NCBI GenBank assembly: GCA_965250265.1
Contig: CBDFNO010000012.1
Coordinates: 248,001-312,000, forward strand
Reading direction: 5' to 3'
Source: PRS1 sp965250265
GTDB lineage: Bacteria; Bacteroidota; Bacteroidia; Flavobacteriales; Flavobacteriaceae
Length of the DNA stretch: 64,000 nt
A program made the translations under genes and the position numbers. Below, one piece after another: positions 55,157 through 64,000 of this stretch; the first letter of the stretch is position 1; each line of letters opens with the position of its first letter. A model generated the notes under the pieces. It was not told the DNA's origin, did not search any database, and saw nothing but the letters and a program-made list of their open reading frames with translations.

Positions 55157-56197
55157 TTATCCTCTCATCTTATTCAAAATCTCATCATTATATTTTTTGT
55201 CATTTATTAGAATGTCGAAAAAATCTATAATAAAACTTTTAGCCATGTCGAACTCTTTTTGATTTTCGAAACTAGATTCAAAACTGTTAACAATCTTTAG
55301 CATTAAATCTTTTTTGTTGAGAAATTCTTGTCGCACTTTCTTCATAATAAGAACATCTCTTTTAACTCCCCAAAATCTCCTTTGGGTAATTGATGACATA
55401 CCTATAGGAGGAATTCCATAGCTTGGATTTACAAAGCCGGACATGTCAAAGTCATAGGGAAGAGGAAATATCTTTTTATCTATATACAAAAGTTTTGCAT
55501 TGTGTTGTTTTGCAATTGAGAAATCTCCATTAGCAATCATATACTGAAAAAAGGCATTTTGTGCACATGTAGTGGCATCTTGGCCAAAAGGATTAATAGA
55601 TGCTTTTACAATCTTGCCATCATGTCGTTTGGCAACTTTCTTATCATCTTCAATTAAAATCCCCTTAATATTATGTTCTTTTACCTTTTTACCTCTTGAC
55701 TCAGACAATGAAATATCAACTAATCTGGTTTTGAAACTGTAATGGGAAATCAATTCATATAACTTATAAGCAATATATTCTTTTATAATATTATCGTTCT
55801 TGTCCTTTGTAGTTAAACATGGTACAACCAATTTTAGTTTTTTGTGACCTTTAAATAAGGTCCCTTTTGACGCAGATTTTTTAATTTTAAATTTAACAGG
55901 AATAAAATAACAATTGTCTCTTCTAAATTTCCCTCGTGCTCTTATTTCCAAATTTAATTCACTCCATTTATCATCGCCGTTTTTATATGAAAGTATTGTT
56001 TTTATATACGTGCTATCATTTGTATTTTTCTTTAATTTTTTATTAGAGTAACTCAACTTAATGGGTAGAATGGATTGATCTTTAAAGAGAATAGATATAT
56101 CATCTGAATCGCTAGAATTGTTTGAATTCTGAGCAATCAAAAAAGATAGTGTGGTTAACTGAAAGAAAAGGAGAACAGATATTATTTGCTTATTCAT
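55157..56197 (-). CDS. CotH-like (atypical kinase-fold) exported protein
   Basis: A 346-residue protein with a signal peptide when started at the ATG at 56197 (MNKQIISVLLFFQ... to LIAQ). The longer frame from 56245 would put 16 unlikely residues in front. Motifs recall CotH-type secreted kinases: LEIRARGKFRRDNC (about 80-95), IIKEYIAYKLYELIS, and YDFDMSGFVNPSYG, with a conserved-looking DFD. CotH proteins are atypical protein kinases of spore coats and other surfaces; many Bacteroidota relatives are uncharacterised. The stop lies next to the tRNA-like fragment, so this gene marks the start of the flanking genome. It is divergent from the 4-TM gene at 56244. Confidence 0.6.
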   Translation of the reverse strand: MNKQIISVLLFFQLTTLSFLIAQNSNNSSDSDDISILFKDQSILPIKLSYSNKKLKKNTNDSTYIKTILSYKNGDDKWSELNLEIRARGKFRRDNCYFIPVKFKIKKSASKGTLFKGHKKLKLVVPCLTTKDKNDNIIKEYIAYKLYELISHYSFKTRLVDISLSESRGKKVKEHNIKGILIEDDKKVAKRHDGKIVKASINPFGQDATTCAQNAFFQYMIANGDFSIAKQHNAKLLYIDKKIFPLPYDFDMSGFVNPSYGIPPIGMSSITQRRFWGVKRDVLIMKKVRQEFLNKKDLMLKIVNSFESSFENQKEFDMAKSFIIDFFDILINDKKYNDEILNKMRG

Positions 56198-56243
56198 AAT
56201 ATTGTTTCTATTTTGACAAATATAACATTTTAAAATTCCAATC

Positions 56244-56981
56244 ATGAATCAATATCTTGCGATTATTAATTATAGAACATTAATTGCAATTGCAATATCG
56301 GTTCTAACACTAATAGTTTCCTATTATTATAATATAAATTATAATATTGATTTAACTTTAGTAAGCATAGCGATAGTTTTCCCATTAGTGTTTTCAATTA
56401 GGAGCTCGTTTAGAAGAAGAGAAAAGGCCTTAGAGCATTTAAGTGAATTTAGAGGAGCAATTAAAACAGTAGAATATTTTTTCTCAACTTCTGTTGTTTT
56501 AGCTGATGAAAAGAAAAATGAAATATCTAATATTTTAGTTGAAATTAGCGATAAGGTAATTGATCATTTAGGTGAAAGTGATTTCGACACAAAAGATCTT
56601 GATGAAGTAATTGATAAAGTACATCTGTTCATTAAAGAAAATAATGAGGTATTAGGTAAAGGAGTAAAAGACAGAGTTATTCGATTTATGAAAGATTTAC
56701 ATGAAGCTGTCGAAAATTTACACGCTATACATATTCACAGAACACCTGTTAGTCTAAAGTCGTATTGTTTAATATTTATTTATATTTTCCCTCTTATTTA
56801 TACGCCAACCATCATAAATAAAATTGGGATGGATACTACAATCTGGATTACTTATTTTGTGGTTATTTTAAGCGAGTTTATTTTAATTTCGCTTTATAAT
56901 ATTCAGGATCATTTGGAGTATCCTTTTGACCAACAAGGCTTGGATGATATTAATCTTGATAATTTTAAAATTAACAGATAA
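56244..56981 (+). CDS. Four-helix membrane protein, possibly bestrophin-like
   Basis: A 245-residue protein with two N-terminal TM helices (about 10-50) and two C-terminal ones (about 172-217), separated by a roughly 115-residue helical cytoplasmic stretch. A C-terminal HLEYPFDQQGLDDINLD segment resembles the conserved tail of bestrophin-type channel proteins (NPF...D-D). If correct it would be an anion channel, but the middle region is not diagnostic. It stands between two minus-strand genes and ends 7 bases before the convergent methyltransferase. Confidence 0.6.
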   Translation: MNQYLAIINYRTLIAIAISVLTLIVSYYYNINYNIDLTLVSIAIVFPLVFSIRSSFRRREKALEHLSEFRGAIKTVEYFFSTSVVLADEKKNEISNILVEISDKVIDHLGESDFDTKDLDEVIDKVHLFIKENNEVLGKGVKDRVIRFMKDLHEAVENLHAIHIHRTPVSLKSYCLIFIYIFPLIYTPTIINKIGMDTTIWITYFVVILSEFILISLYNIQDHLEYPFDQQGLDDINLDNFKINR

Positions 56982-56988
56982 TAGGTCA

Positions 56989-58167
56989 TTACGCTTTAGA
57001 TGTAATTACTACAATTTTCTCATTCGTTAGATTAATAGTAAAAAACACATATAAATTTCCACCATCTTTTATATTGAATTTTTTTCTGATTTGTTGAACA
57101 GTATCAGTAAAATTGCGTGTTGTTACATTAGCTTTTTTAATTCCGGTTTTTTTAAATTCCCTTTTGTTGTAAGCAATAATCTTTTCAATCTTAAAACTAC
57201 GTCCAGGAAAATCGATTAGTGATTCACTTGTATAAAGATGTGAATGCTTATGAAGCTTAGAAATGTATAATATATTACTCACAGAATTAAATGCACCTGC
57301 TTTTAAAATTGCTGAATTTGGTTCGTACAAATAGGTGAGTGGCTGACTGTATTTTACTTCTGTATTCGTTTCGTCTTCTAATTTAAAATTGAATCGTTCA
57401 AAATAATTATTCTTAATGTTTACGGTTTCTATTGAGATACTATTATCAAAACCCTTTTCTAAAACCCAAAGCAACTCTTTTACTTCATTGTTTACAGCAA
57501 CTACATGTATGGTCTTTACATTTTTTAATTCACTAGTTCCAATAGAAATATCAAGTAATGGAGATGTTTTAATCAGGACATTGTTTGTATTCTTAAAAAG
57601 CAATTCTAAATGGTCAGGAATATTGGGCAAGCAATCTTTTAAAAGGAATACTTTCCCCTTAGTATCATGCCGTCGTGATGGATCAACATAGATCCAGTCA
57701 AACGATTTTGTTACCTTTTTTAAATATTCAATGCCATCAACATTTTGTGTAGTGATATTGTTGCCACTTAGTTGTTTAAAGTTATAATTAACAATATTAG
57801 ACAGTTCTTCGTTTATCTCACAATGTGTTACGACATTAAAATGTTTCCCAAAATAATAGCAGTCAACTCCAAAACCTCCTGTAATATCTAAGATAGAATT
57901 ACCAGAAATTAATTGTGATTTGTAAAGTGCGGTAATTTCAGAAGATGTTTGTTCAATACTAAGCTTATTAGGGTAATAAATATTTTCAGTATTAAACCAA
58001 GTGGGGAGTTTGCTTTTACACTTTTTCTTAGCTTCTAATTGTTCTACAATTTCTTGAGTTTCGACGCCTTCAAAAGTATTTTTTTTTAGTAGTATTGAAA
58101 AAATGTCGGAATCTAAATTATCATTTATAAACTCCTGTATTACAGTATTTAAAATTAGGTTATTCAA
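56989..58167 (-). CDS. THUMP-like-domain class I SAM-dependent methyltransferase
   Basis: A 392-residue predicted methyltransferase. The SAM-binding motif I is ILDITGGFGVDCYYF, the acidic motif II is VTHCEINEEL, and YVDPSRRHDTKGKVF is the catalytic-loop-like motif. The C-terminal about 80 residues (FKKTGIKKANVTTRNFTDTV and following) look like the THUMP-like domain found in a conserved Bacteroidota family. The substrate is unknown, perhaps RNA. The AI-2E-family gene lies only 7 bases upstream, so the two are probably cotranscribed. Confidence 0.8.
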   Translation of the reverse strand: MNNLILNTVIQEFINDNLDSDIFSILLKKNTFEGVETQEIVEQLEAKKKCKSKLPTWFNTENIYYPNKLSIEQTSSEITALYKSQLISGNSILDITGGFGVDCYYFGKHFNVVTHCEINEELSNIVNYNFKQLSGNNITTQNVDGIEYLKKVTKSFDWIYVDPSRRHDTKGKVFLLKDCLPNIPDHLELLFKNTNNVLIKTSPLLDISIGTSELKNVKTIHVVAVNNEVKELLWVLEKGFDNSISIETVNIKNNYFERFNFKLEDETNTEVKYSQPLTYLYEPNSAILKAGAFNSVSNILYISKLHKHSHLYTSESLIDFPGRSFKIEKIIAYNKREFKKTGIKKANVTTRNFTDTVQQIRKKFNIKDGGNLYVFFTINLTNEKIVVITSKA

Positions 58168-58174
58168 ATTAAAA

Positions 58175-59263
58175 CTATAAACCTTTGGTGAGCTGTTTTA
58201 CAATCTTGTTTTCAGACAAAAACTCCTTCAGTATTACTTTTAAGGCGGTATAAGCTGGTATGGCGACAATCATCCCTATTACACCAAATAATAGCCCGGC
58301 AATAATAATGATTAAAAATATTTCTAAAGGGTGAGATTTTACACTTTTAGAAAAAATAAATGGCTGACTAAAGAAATTATCTACCAATTGACCAATAGCA
58401 AAACCAATCATTACATATATAGTTTTTGGCAAAATAACTTCACTAAAACTTGCTCCAAGATTGCTTGACATGGTAAGAGTGAGCATTAAAAACCCTCCAA
58501 TTAATGGGCCAACATAAGGGATAAGGTTGAGTAAAGCACATAAGAAGGCGATAACTATTGCATTTTTAATTCCGAAAATTAAAAGAACAATTGTATAAAT
58601 AACAAACAGTATAAGAATTTGCAATATTAAGCCAATAAAATAGCGAGATAACAAATCTTTAATTTTCTCGAACGATTTTTTCCATCTTGTTTCATTACTG
58701 TCAGGAACAAAAACTAAAATACCTTGTTGTAAAAGGTGACTGTCTTTAAGCAAAAAGAAAGCAATAAATAATACTGAAAATAGCCCAATGCTAAAACTGC
58801 CAAAACCACTTATTACAGAATTTAAAAAGTTTGGAATTACAGAATAATCAATTTTAGTAAGCAATTTAGAATCTTCAATAGATTGTGCTACATCTATATT
58901 ATTAATAGCAAAATAATCAGATACTTGATTATATAAATTTTCAATATTGACTTGCAATTGATCAATATTTAGCAAAGATAAATTTCGACCTTGTTCTACA
59001 ATTAAAGGAATAAACATAAGAACCAAGCCCACAAAAAGACCAATTAAAACCAGCATTGTTGCTATAACAGCTAACATGTTGTTAAACTTTAATCTGGTTC
59101 TCAAAAAACGAACAATTGGTCGTCCAATTAAAGAGAGTACAGCTGCAATTGCAATATAAACAAGAACTGATTGAATTTTATAAAGAAATAATAATAACAA
59201 AAAAAGACCTGCAAGAATCGCAAGTGCTTTTAAAATCCCATAAGTAATCGTGTTAGAATTCAT
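58175..59263 (-). CDS. AI-2E-family (PerM-type) transporter
   Basis: A 362-residue polytopic membrane protein. It has N-terminal TM helices (about 10-85), an extended middle region containing LSRYFIGLILQILILFVIYT, and the LNLIPYVGPLIGGFLM signature of the AI-2E/PerM family. The C-terminal helices include HPLEIFLIIIIAGLLFG and GMIVAIPAYTALKVIL. Relatives export autoinducer-2 or exchange ions; the sequence does not say which. It sits in a run of minus-strand genes, 21 bases after the SpoU-type methyltransferase. Confidence 0.88.
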   Translation of the reverse strand: MNSNTITYGILKALAILAGLFLLLLFLYKIQSVLVYIAIAAVLSLIGRPIVRFLRTRLKFNNMLAVIATMLVLIGLFVGLVLMFIPLIVEQGRNLSLLNIDQLQVNIENLYNQVSDYFAINNIDVAQSIEDSKLLTKIDYSVIPNFLNSVISGFGSFSIGLFSVLFIAFFLLKDSHLLQQGILVFVPDSNETRWKKSFEKIKDLLSRYFIGLILQILILFVIYTIVLLIFGIKNAIVIAFLCALLNLIPYVGPLIGGFLMLTLTMSSNLGASFSEVILPKTIYVMIGFAIGQLVDNFFSQPFIFSKSVKSHPLEIFLIIIIAGLLFGVIGMIVAIPAYTALKVILKEFLSENKIVKQLTKGL

Positions 59264-59284
59264 TTAGTAAATATATAAAACTGT

Positions 59285-59785
59285 TTACATAAGTTGCTTT
59301 GTAATTTCATATAAAGCAATATTTGTAGCTTGTACAACATTCATACTGCTATTTTTCCCAAACATTTCTATATGAATGATAGCATCTGAAAGATTTAAAA
59401 TGTCTTCTGAAACTCCGAAGTTTTCATCACCAACAATAAGCGCAATTGGTTTTTCTCTAGAAAACTGAAAACTATGAATAGGTGAGCTATTGTTTGTGAT
59501 TTCAAGTGAAATAATATAGTATTCCTGTTTTTTTAAATCTGAAACAACTTCTGAAACGGACTCACAAGTTTTGAATACTACCGCTTTTTCTGTGGCTCTT
59601 GAAGTTTTTGTCATTTTTCGTCCTAGTGGAATATGATTGCCACAAAAAATAATCTTTTCAATTCCAAAGACATCAGCTATTCTAAATAAACTTCCAATAT
59701 TTGGAGCGTTGTTTATATTATCGCAAACTAGAATTATTGGAAAGGAATGTTGTTTAAAGTTGGTATTATAGTGGTTGAGCTGCAA
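59285..59785 (-). CDS. SpoU/TrmH-family RNA ribose methyltransferase
   Basis: A 166-residue SPOUT methyltransferase. The three family motifs are present: NINNAPNIGSLFRIADVFG (motif 1), ALIVGDENFGVSEDIL (motif 2) and FGKNSSMNVVQATNIALYEI (motif 3, trefoil-knot SAM site). It lacks an N-terminal substrate-binding extension, so it is a minimal knot enzyme like TrmL or TrmJ-type domains. It probably 2'-O-methylates a tRNA or rRNA position that cannot be predicted. Confidence 0.88.
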   Translation of the reverse strand: MQLNHYNTNFKQHSFPIILVCDNINNAPNIGSLFRIADVFGIEKIIFCGNHIPLGRKMTKTSRATEKAVVFKTCESVSEVVSDLKKQEYYIISLEITNNSSPIHSFQFSREKPIALIVGDENFGVSEDILNLSDAIIHIEMFGKNSSMNVVQATNIALYEITKQLM

Positions 59786-59816
59786 TCTTTAGTATTCAGT
59801 TTGAAGTAATTTATTG

Positions 59817-60149
59817 TTATTTAACTCTCGATCTATTAAAAGCTGTTGTTTTTTTATTTTGATCAATCCATATTCCAATAGGTATAGTACTAGTAAGAGT
59901 ACTAACAAATCCAAAATCCCATAGAAGTATAGTGAAAATAATCGCAATAACTAAGCCTCCAATTATAATTTGGTAATTCTGTTCAGCATACAATCTATTA
60001 ATTGGTTTTTTTGTAAAACTGCCACAATGTTTACATCGTTCATTTATTTCATTACTGCCATATTCTACCAAGAAACCATATCTATCTTGAGCTTTGGTTT
60101 TAATAAAATTTTCCTTTTTACAAGAACTGCAATAATAACTTAGCTTCAT
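59817..60149 (-). CDS. Small zinc-ribbon membrane protein of unknown function
   Basis: A 110-residue protein with an N-terminal zinc-ribbon-like four-cysteine set (C7-x2-C10 and C39-x2-C42) and one or two TM segments at about 60-95. The tail is basic (DQNKKTTAFNRSRVK). I know no function for this family. It sits between the SpoU-type methyltransferase and DUF4159 genes with separate gaps of 31 and 47 bases. Confidence 0.7.
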   Translation of the reverse strand: MKLSYYCSSCKKENFIKTKAQDRYGFLVEYGSNEINERCKHCGSFTKKPINRLYAEQNYQIIIGGLVIAIIFTILLWDFGFVSTLTSTIPIGIWIDQNKKTTAFNRSRVK

Positions 60150-60196
60150 ATATTTGAATTTGTTTTAAGAGATTGAATTTTTAATCATACTTCGCT

Positions 60197-60847
60197 TTAA
60201 TTCTCAAAGGCATATTTTACAATATTTGCTCCCATCTTTAATGCTTTTTCTCTTACTTCCTTAGGGTCATTGTGTACTTCGACATCTTCCCAACCATCTC
60301 CCAAATCGCTTTCCAAAGTAAATAGCAACACCAATCTATCTTCATGAAAAATGCCTAGAGCTTGTGGTCGCTTGCCATCGTGTTCATGTATTTTCGGCAA
60401 ACCTTCTGGAAATTTATATGCGATATTAAAAATTTCATGGTCTTTTGGAAGCTCTATTAATTCGGCTTCAGGAAAAATTTTCTTTAATTCTTTGGTGATA
60501 TATGGCTGCATTCCGTAGTTGTCATCGATGTGCAGAAAACCACCAGATATTAAATAGTTACGTAAATTTTCAACGTCAGTATCGTTAAAAAAAACATTGC
60601 CATGACCCGTCATATGCAAAAAAGGAAACTGAAAAATATCAATGCTGCCAGATTCTACAGTTTGAGGTTTGTTATTCATTTTAGTATTGATGTTTTCATT
60701 GCAATATGCAATTAAGTTTGGTAAAGCTGTTGGATTACTATACCAATCTCCACCACCCTTGTATTTTAAGATAGCTATATCTTGTGAGAAGGTGAAAAAA
60801 GTGAAAAGGCAAAATATAAAAGACAATAATAATTTTATATCACTCAT
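60197..60847 (-). CDS. DUF4159-family exported protein
   Basis: A 216-residue protein with a signal peptide (about 1-21, ending TFSQ), followed by a DUF4159 domain. Recognisable stretches are FQFPFLHMTGHGNVFFND, LISGGFLHIDDNYGM and LPKDHEIFNIAYKFPEGLP. The fold resembles a glutamine-amidotransferase-like domain without clear catalytic residues. The role is unknown. Its start overlaps the rsmE stop by 8 bases, so it is translated from the same message as rsmE and the parvulin gene. Confidence 0.82.
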   Translation of the reverse strand: MSDIKLLLSFIFCLFTFFTFSQDIAILKYKGGGDWYSNPTALPNLIAYCNENINTKMNNKPQTVESGSIDIFQFPFLHMTGHGNVFFNDTDVENLRNYLISGGFLHIDDNYGMQPYITKELKKIFPEAELIELPKDHEIFNIAYKFPEGLPKIHEHDGKRPQALGIFHEDRLVLLFTLESDLGDGWEDVEVHNDPKEVREKALKMGANIVKYAFEN

Positions 60848-61544
60848 TTGTATATGCTATGCTATGACAAGCTACAACAGCAGCTGTTTCTGTTCGTAAT
60901 CTGGTTTCTCCCAAAGTTACTGGAATAAATTTATTTTGGATAGCCATTTCGATTTCTTTAACAGAAAAATCACCTTCTGGTCCTATTAAAATGGTGACGT
61001 CTTGTTTTGGTAGTAGTTCTGTTTTAAGCGATTTCTTATCTGTTTCTTCACAATGTGCTATAAACAACTGTCCATTAAATTCTTGTTTTATAAATTCTTT
61101 AAACGATATAGACTCATTTAGTTTTGGCAGATGACATTGCAACGATTGTTTCATTGCAGTTTGCATTATTCTTTTTGAACGCTCGTGCTTAATGATTTTA
61201 CGTTCACTATGCTCGCAAATAATTGGAGTGATGCTATCTACCCCAATTTCGGTTGCTTTTTCTAAAAACCACTCGTAACGATCATTCATTTTTGTAGGAG
61301 CAACTGCAAGATGCAAATTGTAATTATGTTTTGGTTGTAGTATTTTAGTTTTAGTTGAAACTATGCATTTTTTTATATCCGCAATTATTATTTCTGAAGT
61401 AAATAACCAACCATTTCCGTTCGTAATATGTAACTGGTCACCAGTTTTTTTTCGTAGTACTTTAACAATATGCTTACTTTCTTCTTTGCAAAAAGAAAAC
61501 TGTTTGGTCAAGTTAGTAATGTCTGAATTATAGAATAATTGCAT
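60840..61544 (-). CDS. rsmE: 16S rRNA (uracil(1498)-N(3))-methyltransferase
   Basis: A 234-residue SPOUT enzyme methylating U1498 of 16S rRNA. Motifs include KATEIGVDSITPIICEHSER, the SAM-binding ILIGPEGDFSVKE and LGETRLRTETAAV. The N-terminal PUA-like part (about 1-70) is present, and the length is normal. Its ATG overlaps the last base of the parvulin stop (TAATG at 61542-61546), and its 3' end overlaps DUF4159, giving a tightly coupled three-gene run. Confidence 0.93.
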   Translation of the reverse strand: MQLFYNSDITNLTKQFSFCKEESKHIVKVLRKKTGDQLHITNGNGWLFTSEIIIADIKKCIVSTKTKILQPKHNYNLHLAVAPTKMNDRYEWFLEKATEIGVDSITPIICEHSERKIIKHERSKRIMQTAMKQSLQCHLPKLNESISFKEFIKQEFNGQLFIAHCEETDKKSLKTELLPKQDVTILIGPEGDFSVKEIEMAIQNKFIPVTLGETRLRTETAAVVACHSIAYTNE

Positions 61545-62182
61545 TATTTTATTCTTTCAATTACTTTTAGCACTTTTACTTCAGTGATGCTTTTTTTATC
61601 GTAGGTTTTTTTAACCACATAATACGATTTATTAGATTCAATATCTACTAGAAAAATATCACCAATTTGGTGTGCTTCGCTCATCACTTGCTCTTCAAAT
61701 TCAGGAAGCATTTCTCCATAAGTAATCCAGCCGGAATCACCTCCGCGTGTTTTGTTTTGGTCCATAGAATATTCAATAGCAACATCTTTAAAAGGTACTC
61801 CGTTTTTTAATTTTGCAATTATTCGAGGACGCAATTTATCAATTTCCATTAATGACATTTTCGTACCATCTAAAATTATATAATTTACACGATGATATAT
61901 GATTTTACATTTATCAATAACTTTATAATGAATTTTTTCTAATCCATTACTAACAACTTTAGAACCACCTTTATTAAGGTTTAAAAGTTCTTGAGAGAGT
62001 TTGGTTTTATGTTTTTCTTCATTATAGGTAATAATATTATTATGTCTTGCTCTTTTGGATTCTAAAAATTGTTGTGCCTGCTCTACAGTAAAAATGCTAT
62101 CAAGTTCCTGCTCTAGAGTTTTTTGAGCATTTGAAGAAAATGAAAATAAAGTTATAAATACTAAAATGAAAGGTTTGTACAT
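61544..62182 (-). CDS. Exported parvulin-type peptidyl-prolyl isomerase
   Basis: A 212-residue protein with a signal peptide (about 1-19, ending SNAQ). The PpiC/parvulin core lies at about 85-200: YRVNYIILDGTKMSLMEIDK, FKDVAIEYSMDQNKTRGGDS, GWITYGEMLPEFEEQV. It probably assists folding of envelope proteins, like SurA/PpiD domains, but carries only one isomerase domain. It is first in the coupled parvulin-rsmE-DUF4159 run. Confidence 0.87.
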   Translation of the reverse strand: MYKPFILVFITLFSFSSNAQKTLEQELDSIFTVEQAQQFLESKRARHNNIITYNEEKHKTKLSQELLNLNKGGSKVVSNGLEKIHYKVIDKCKIIYHRVNYIILDGTKMSLMEIDKLRPRIIAKLKNGVPFKDVAIEYSMDQNKTRGGDSGWITYGEMLPEFEEQVMSEAHQIGDIFLVDIESNKSYYVVKKTYDKKSITEVKVLKVIERIK

Positions 62183-62280
62183 AAAAATTTGGTTTTAACT
62201 TTTGCTATGGCAATAAAATAAAATTTTGTGTGTAATTACTAAAAACTACACAAGGTTATCAACAGAAGTTTTAACAAAAC

Positions 62281-62607
62281 TTATAACTTGCTTTTTGCGT
62301 GTTCTAAACCAAGTTCAATCCAGTAGAGTAATTGAGTTTCAGTTTTAAAACCTTCTTCAGAAACATATACAAATTCTTTCATTGGTCGTTTAGTAAAATC
62401 CATTGGTCTTACATATTTGTTTTGCAAAGCAGTTTCCATTTTGGATACTATTATACGTACAGCGAGCTCTTCTTTTACAATACCAACAGTCATTTTTCCG
62501 TGGAATAAAAAGGATAAGCCACCAAACATTTTCTTTTCTATAAAATCTTCTGGAAATAGTTTGAGCTGTTCTCTAATCCTGATTGCTATGGTTTCGTTGT
62601 ATGGCAT
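62281..62607 (-). CDS. TfoX/Sxy N-terminal domain protein
   Basis: A 108-residue protein with the TfoX-N pattern: EKKMFGGLSFLFHGKMTVGI, then AVRIIVSKMETAL and KRPMKEFVYVSEEG. In gammaproteobacteria Sxy/TfoX controls competence, but short stand-alone TfoX-N proteins are widespread and their role is not established. The small lipoprotein gene ends 9 bases upstream. Confidence 0.82.
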   Translation of the reverse strand: MPYNETIAIRIREQLKLFPEDFIEKKMFGGLSFLFHGKMTVGIVKEELAVRIIVSKMETALQNKYVRPMDFTKRPMKEFVYVSEEGFKTETQLLYWIELGLEHAKSKL

Positions 62608-62616
62608 TGGAAAATA

Positions 62617-62928
62617 TTATTTTTTTCTTTTTATAATAATTTGTTTCGATTTAGTATATGCATTTAACACCATAAAAGTTGTATCTGTCATTATTATTCT
62701 TTCAGGCAAAATTTTAGCTTTTTTATTGTACTGAAGATGAATAGTATCATGGAGAATTTTATACGTTCCTCCATTTCCTCCTAATCCAAGTTCTAAATAA
62801 AATGTCTCATCTTCATAAAAAACAATTTGATGAACGCCAACAAATAAATCATTCAATCCAGAATGTTTAACTTTAGGATTACAACTGTAAAATATCATTA
62901 TGCAAACAATACAAAATATTCGTTTCAT
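62617..62928 (-). CDS. Small putative lipoprotein
   Basis: A 103-residue protein starting MKRIFCIVCIMIFYSC, a compact lipoprotein signal with the lipobox Cys at residue 16. The remainder is beta-rich (VGVHQIVFYEDETFYLELG, TYKILHDTIHLQYNKKAKIL) with a basic tail. I do not recognise the family. It lies 4 bases after tsaD, so it is probably on the same message. Confidence 0.7.
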   Translation of the reverse strand: MKRIFCIVCIMIFYSCNPKVKHSGLNDLFVGVHQIVFYEDETFYLELGLGGNGGTYKILHDTIHLQYNKKAKILPERIIMTDTTFMVLNAYTKSKQIIIKRKK

Positions 62929-62932
62929 TAAT

Positions 62933-63955
62933 CTATATTTTCAATCTCGCAGAAGCCGCCACATCTTGCTTTGCAAAATCATCTTCCAAATATTTTAAGT
63001 AGCCAACAATGGCAATCATAGCTGCATTATCGGTTGTGAACTCAAACTTAGGTATATAAGTTTTCCATCCAAATTTTTGTTCGCCATCTTTTAAAGCTTT
63101 GCGTATCCCAGAGTTTGCCGAAACGCCTCCACCAATTGCAATTTGTTTGATACCAGTTAGTTTGGTCGCAAGTTTTAGCTTATCTATTAAAATACCAATA
63201 ATTGTATATTGAATCGAAGCACAAATATCGTTTAGATTTTCGTTTATAAAGCTTGGATTTGCTTTTACTTCTCGCTGTATAAAATATAAAACAGCTGTTT
63301 TAAATCCAGAAAAACTAAAGTTTAATCCTTCTACTTTAGGTCTTGTAAATTTAAAGGCTTTAGGGTTTCCTAACTGTGCAAGTTTATCAATTTCTGGACC
63401 AGCTGGATAATCTAAACCTAAAATTTTTCCGCTTTTATCGAAAGCCTCGCCAACGGCGTCATCTATAGTTTCTCCAATAACTTCCATATTAAAATAACTA
63501 TTCACTTTTACAATTTGTGTATGGCCTCCGGAAATAGTTAAAGCTAAAAAAGGGAACTCTGGCTTTTCAAATCCTTCCTCATCTATAAAATGCGCCAAAA
63601 TATGCGCTTGCATGTGGTTTACATCTATTAAAGGAATATCCAGACCATAAGCTAACGATTTGGCAAAAGAGGTGCCTACAAGTAGGGAACCCATTAATCC
63701 AGGACCTCGAGTAAAGGCTATTGCATTTAGTTTGGATTTGTCAACTCTAGCTTTTTCTAATGCTTGGTGTACTACTGGAACAATGTTTTGTTGATGTGCT
63801 CTTGACGCTAATTCTGGAACAACTCCACCAAATTCTGCATGTATTTTTTGACTCGCTACAACATTACTTAAAACCTTTCCGTTGTAAATTACAGAAGCAG
63901 CTGTATCATCGCAAGAAGATTCAATTCCGAGAATGTAAATATTTTGTGAAACCAT
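62933..63955 (-). CDS. tsaD: tRNA N6-adenosine threonylcarbamoyltransferase
   Basis: A 340-residue Kae1/TsaD protein completing t6A37 modification of ANN-decoding tRNAs. It opens with ILGIESSCDDTAASVI. The metal ligands H114 and H118 are in NHMQAHILAHF, and GGGVSANSGIRKAL and FTTDNAAMIA complete the site. I chose the ATG at 63955; a TTG two codons upstream (63961) is a less likely start. The short stretch 63956-64000 is AT-rich with nothing recognisable. Confidence 0.95.
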   Translation of the reverse strand: MVSQNIYILGIESSCDDTAASVIYNGKVLSNVVASQKIHAEFGGVVPELASRAHQQNIVPVVHQALEKARVDKSKLNAIAFTRGPGLMGSLLVGTSFAKSLAYGLDIPLIDVNHMQAHILAHFIDEEGFEKPEFPFLALTISGGHTQIVKVNSYFNMEVIGETIDDAVGEAFDKSGKILGLDYPAGPEIDKLAQLGNPKAFKFTRPKVEGLNFSFSGFKTAVLYFIQREVKANPSFINENLNDICASIQYTIIGILIDKLKLATKLTGIKQIAIGGGVSANSGIRKALKDGEQKFGWKTYIPKFEFTTDNAAMIAIVGYLKYLEDDFAKQDVAASARLKI

Positions 63956-64000
63956 TAGCAAAATTTAGGCACAATAATTGTTAATTTAGAATTTATATAA

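Overview
The window is a low-GC chromosomal segment from a member of the Bacteroidota, very probably a marine Flavobacteriaceae. The signs are several proteins with C-terminal type IX secretion (T9SS) sorting domains, Bacteroidota-style -7 boxes (TANNTTTG), few Shine-Dalgarno sequences, and typical housekeeping content (thrABC, gyrA, clpC, tsaD, gcvT). I cannot name the genus from sequence alone.

Layout. 1-13.2 kb: the 5' end of gcvT, a secreted M24 aminopeptidase, a frameshifted secreted protein, a membrane-tethered winged-helix regulator, the thrA-thrB-thrC operon with a possible threonine leader peptide, the NAD(P)HX repair enzyme Nnr, a TlpA-like lipoprotein and hutH. 13.3-30.1 kb is a surface-protein region. 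Two large paralogous T9SS proteins share their N- and C-terminal parts but carry unrelated internal repeat arrays: 22 amino-acid-identical 89-residue units in one, and 11 identical plus 1 divergent 51-residue units in the other. Two opposite-strand T9SS proteins share a choice-of-anchor J domain. 30.4-41.7 kb is core genome: a DksA/TraR-type zinc-finger protein, clpC, gyrA, a TPR protein, an NlpC/P60 peptidase, a thiolase and a 7TM-HD phosphohydrolase.

41.8-42.2 kb holds three tRNA genes (Ser-GCT, Pro-TGG, Arg-TCT). The stretch from there to about 55.15 kb looks like an accessory island. It carries an HTH-gene remnant, a CTQ-oxidase cassette (c-type-cytochrome-like protein, LodA/GoxA-like oxidase, LodB/GoxB-like flavoprotein), a GH24 lysozyme, an unrecognised 689-residue protein, and a higher-GC two-gene unit. 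That unit pairs a nucleoside-deoxyribosyltransferase-like/TPR-S protein with a TIR-TM-coiled-coil-WD40 protein, joined through a 21-codon mini-ORF that overlaps the TIR start as ATGA. The island ends in a gene remnant, a strong inverted repeat and a sequence resembling the 3' end of a tRNA. This nucleotide-targeting pair is my main candidate for an undescribed immune or conflict system.

55.2-64 kb returns to ordinary genome: a CotH-like protein, a 4-TM protein, a THUMP-like methyltransferase, an AI-2E-family transporter, a SpoU-type methyltransferase, a small zinc-ribbon membrane protein, a compact DUF4159-rsmE-parvulin run, a TfoX-like protein, a small lipoprotein and tsaD. All domain names come from recognition of motifs by eye. 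No database search was run.
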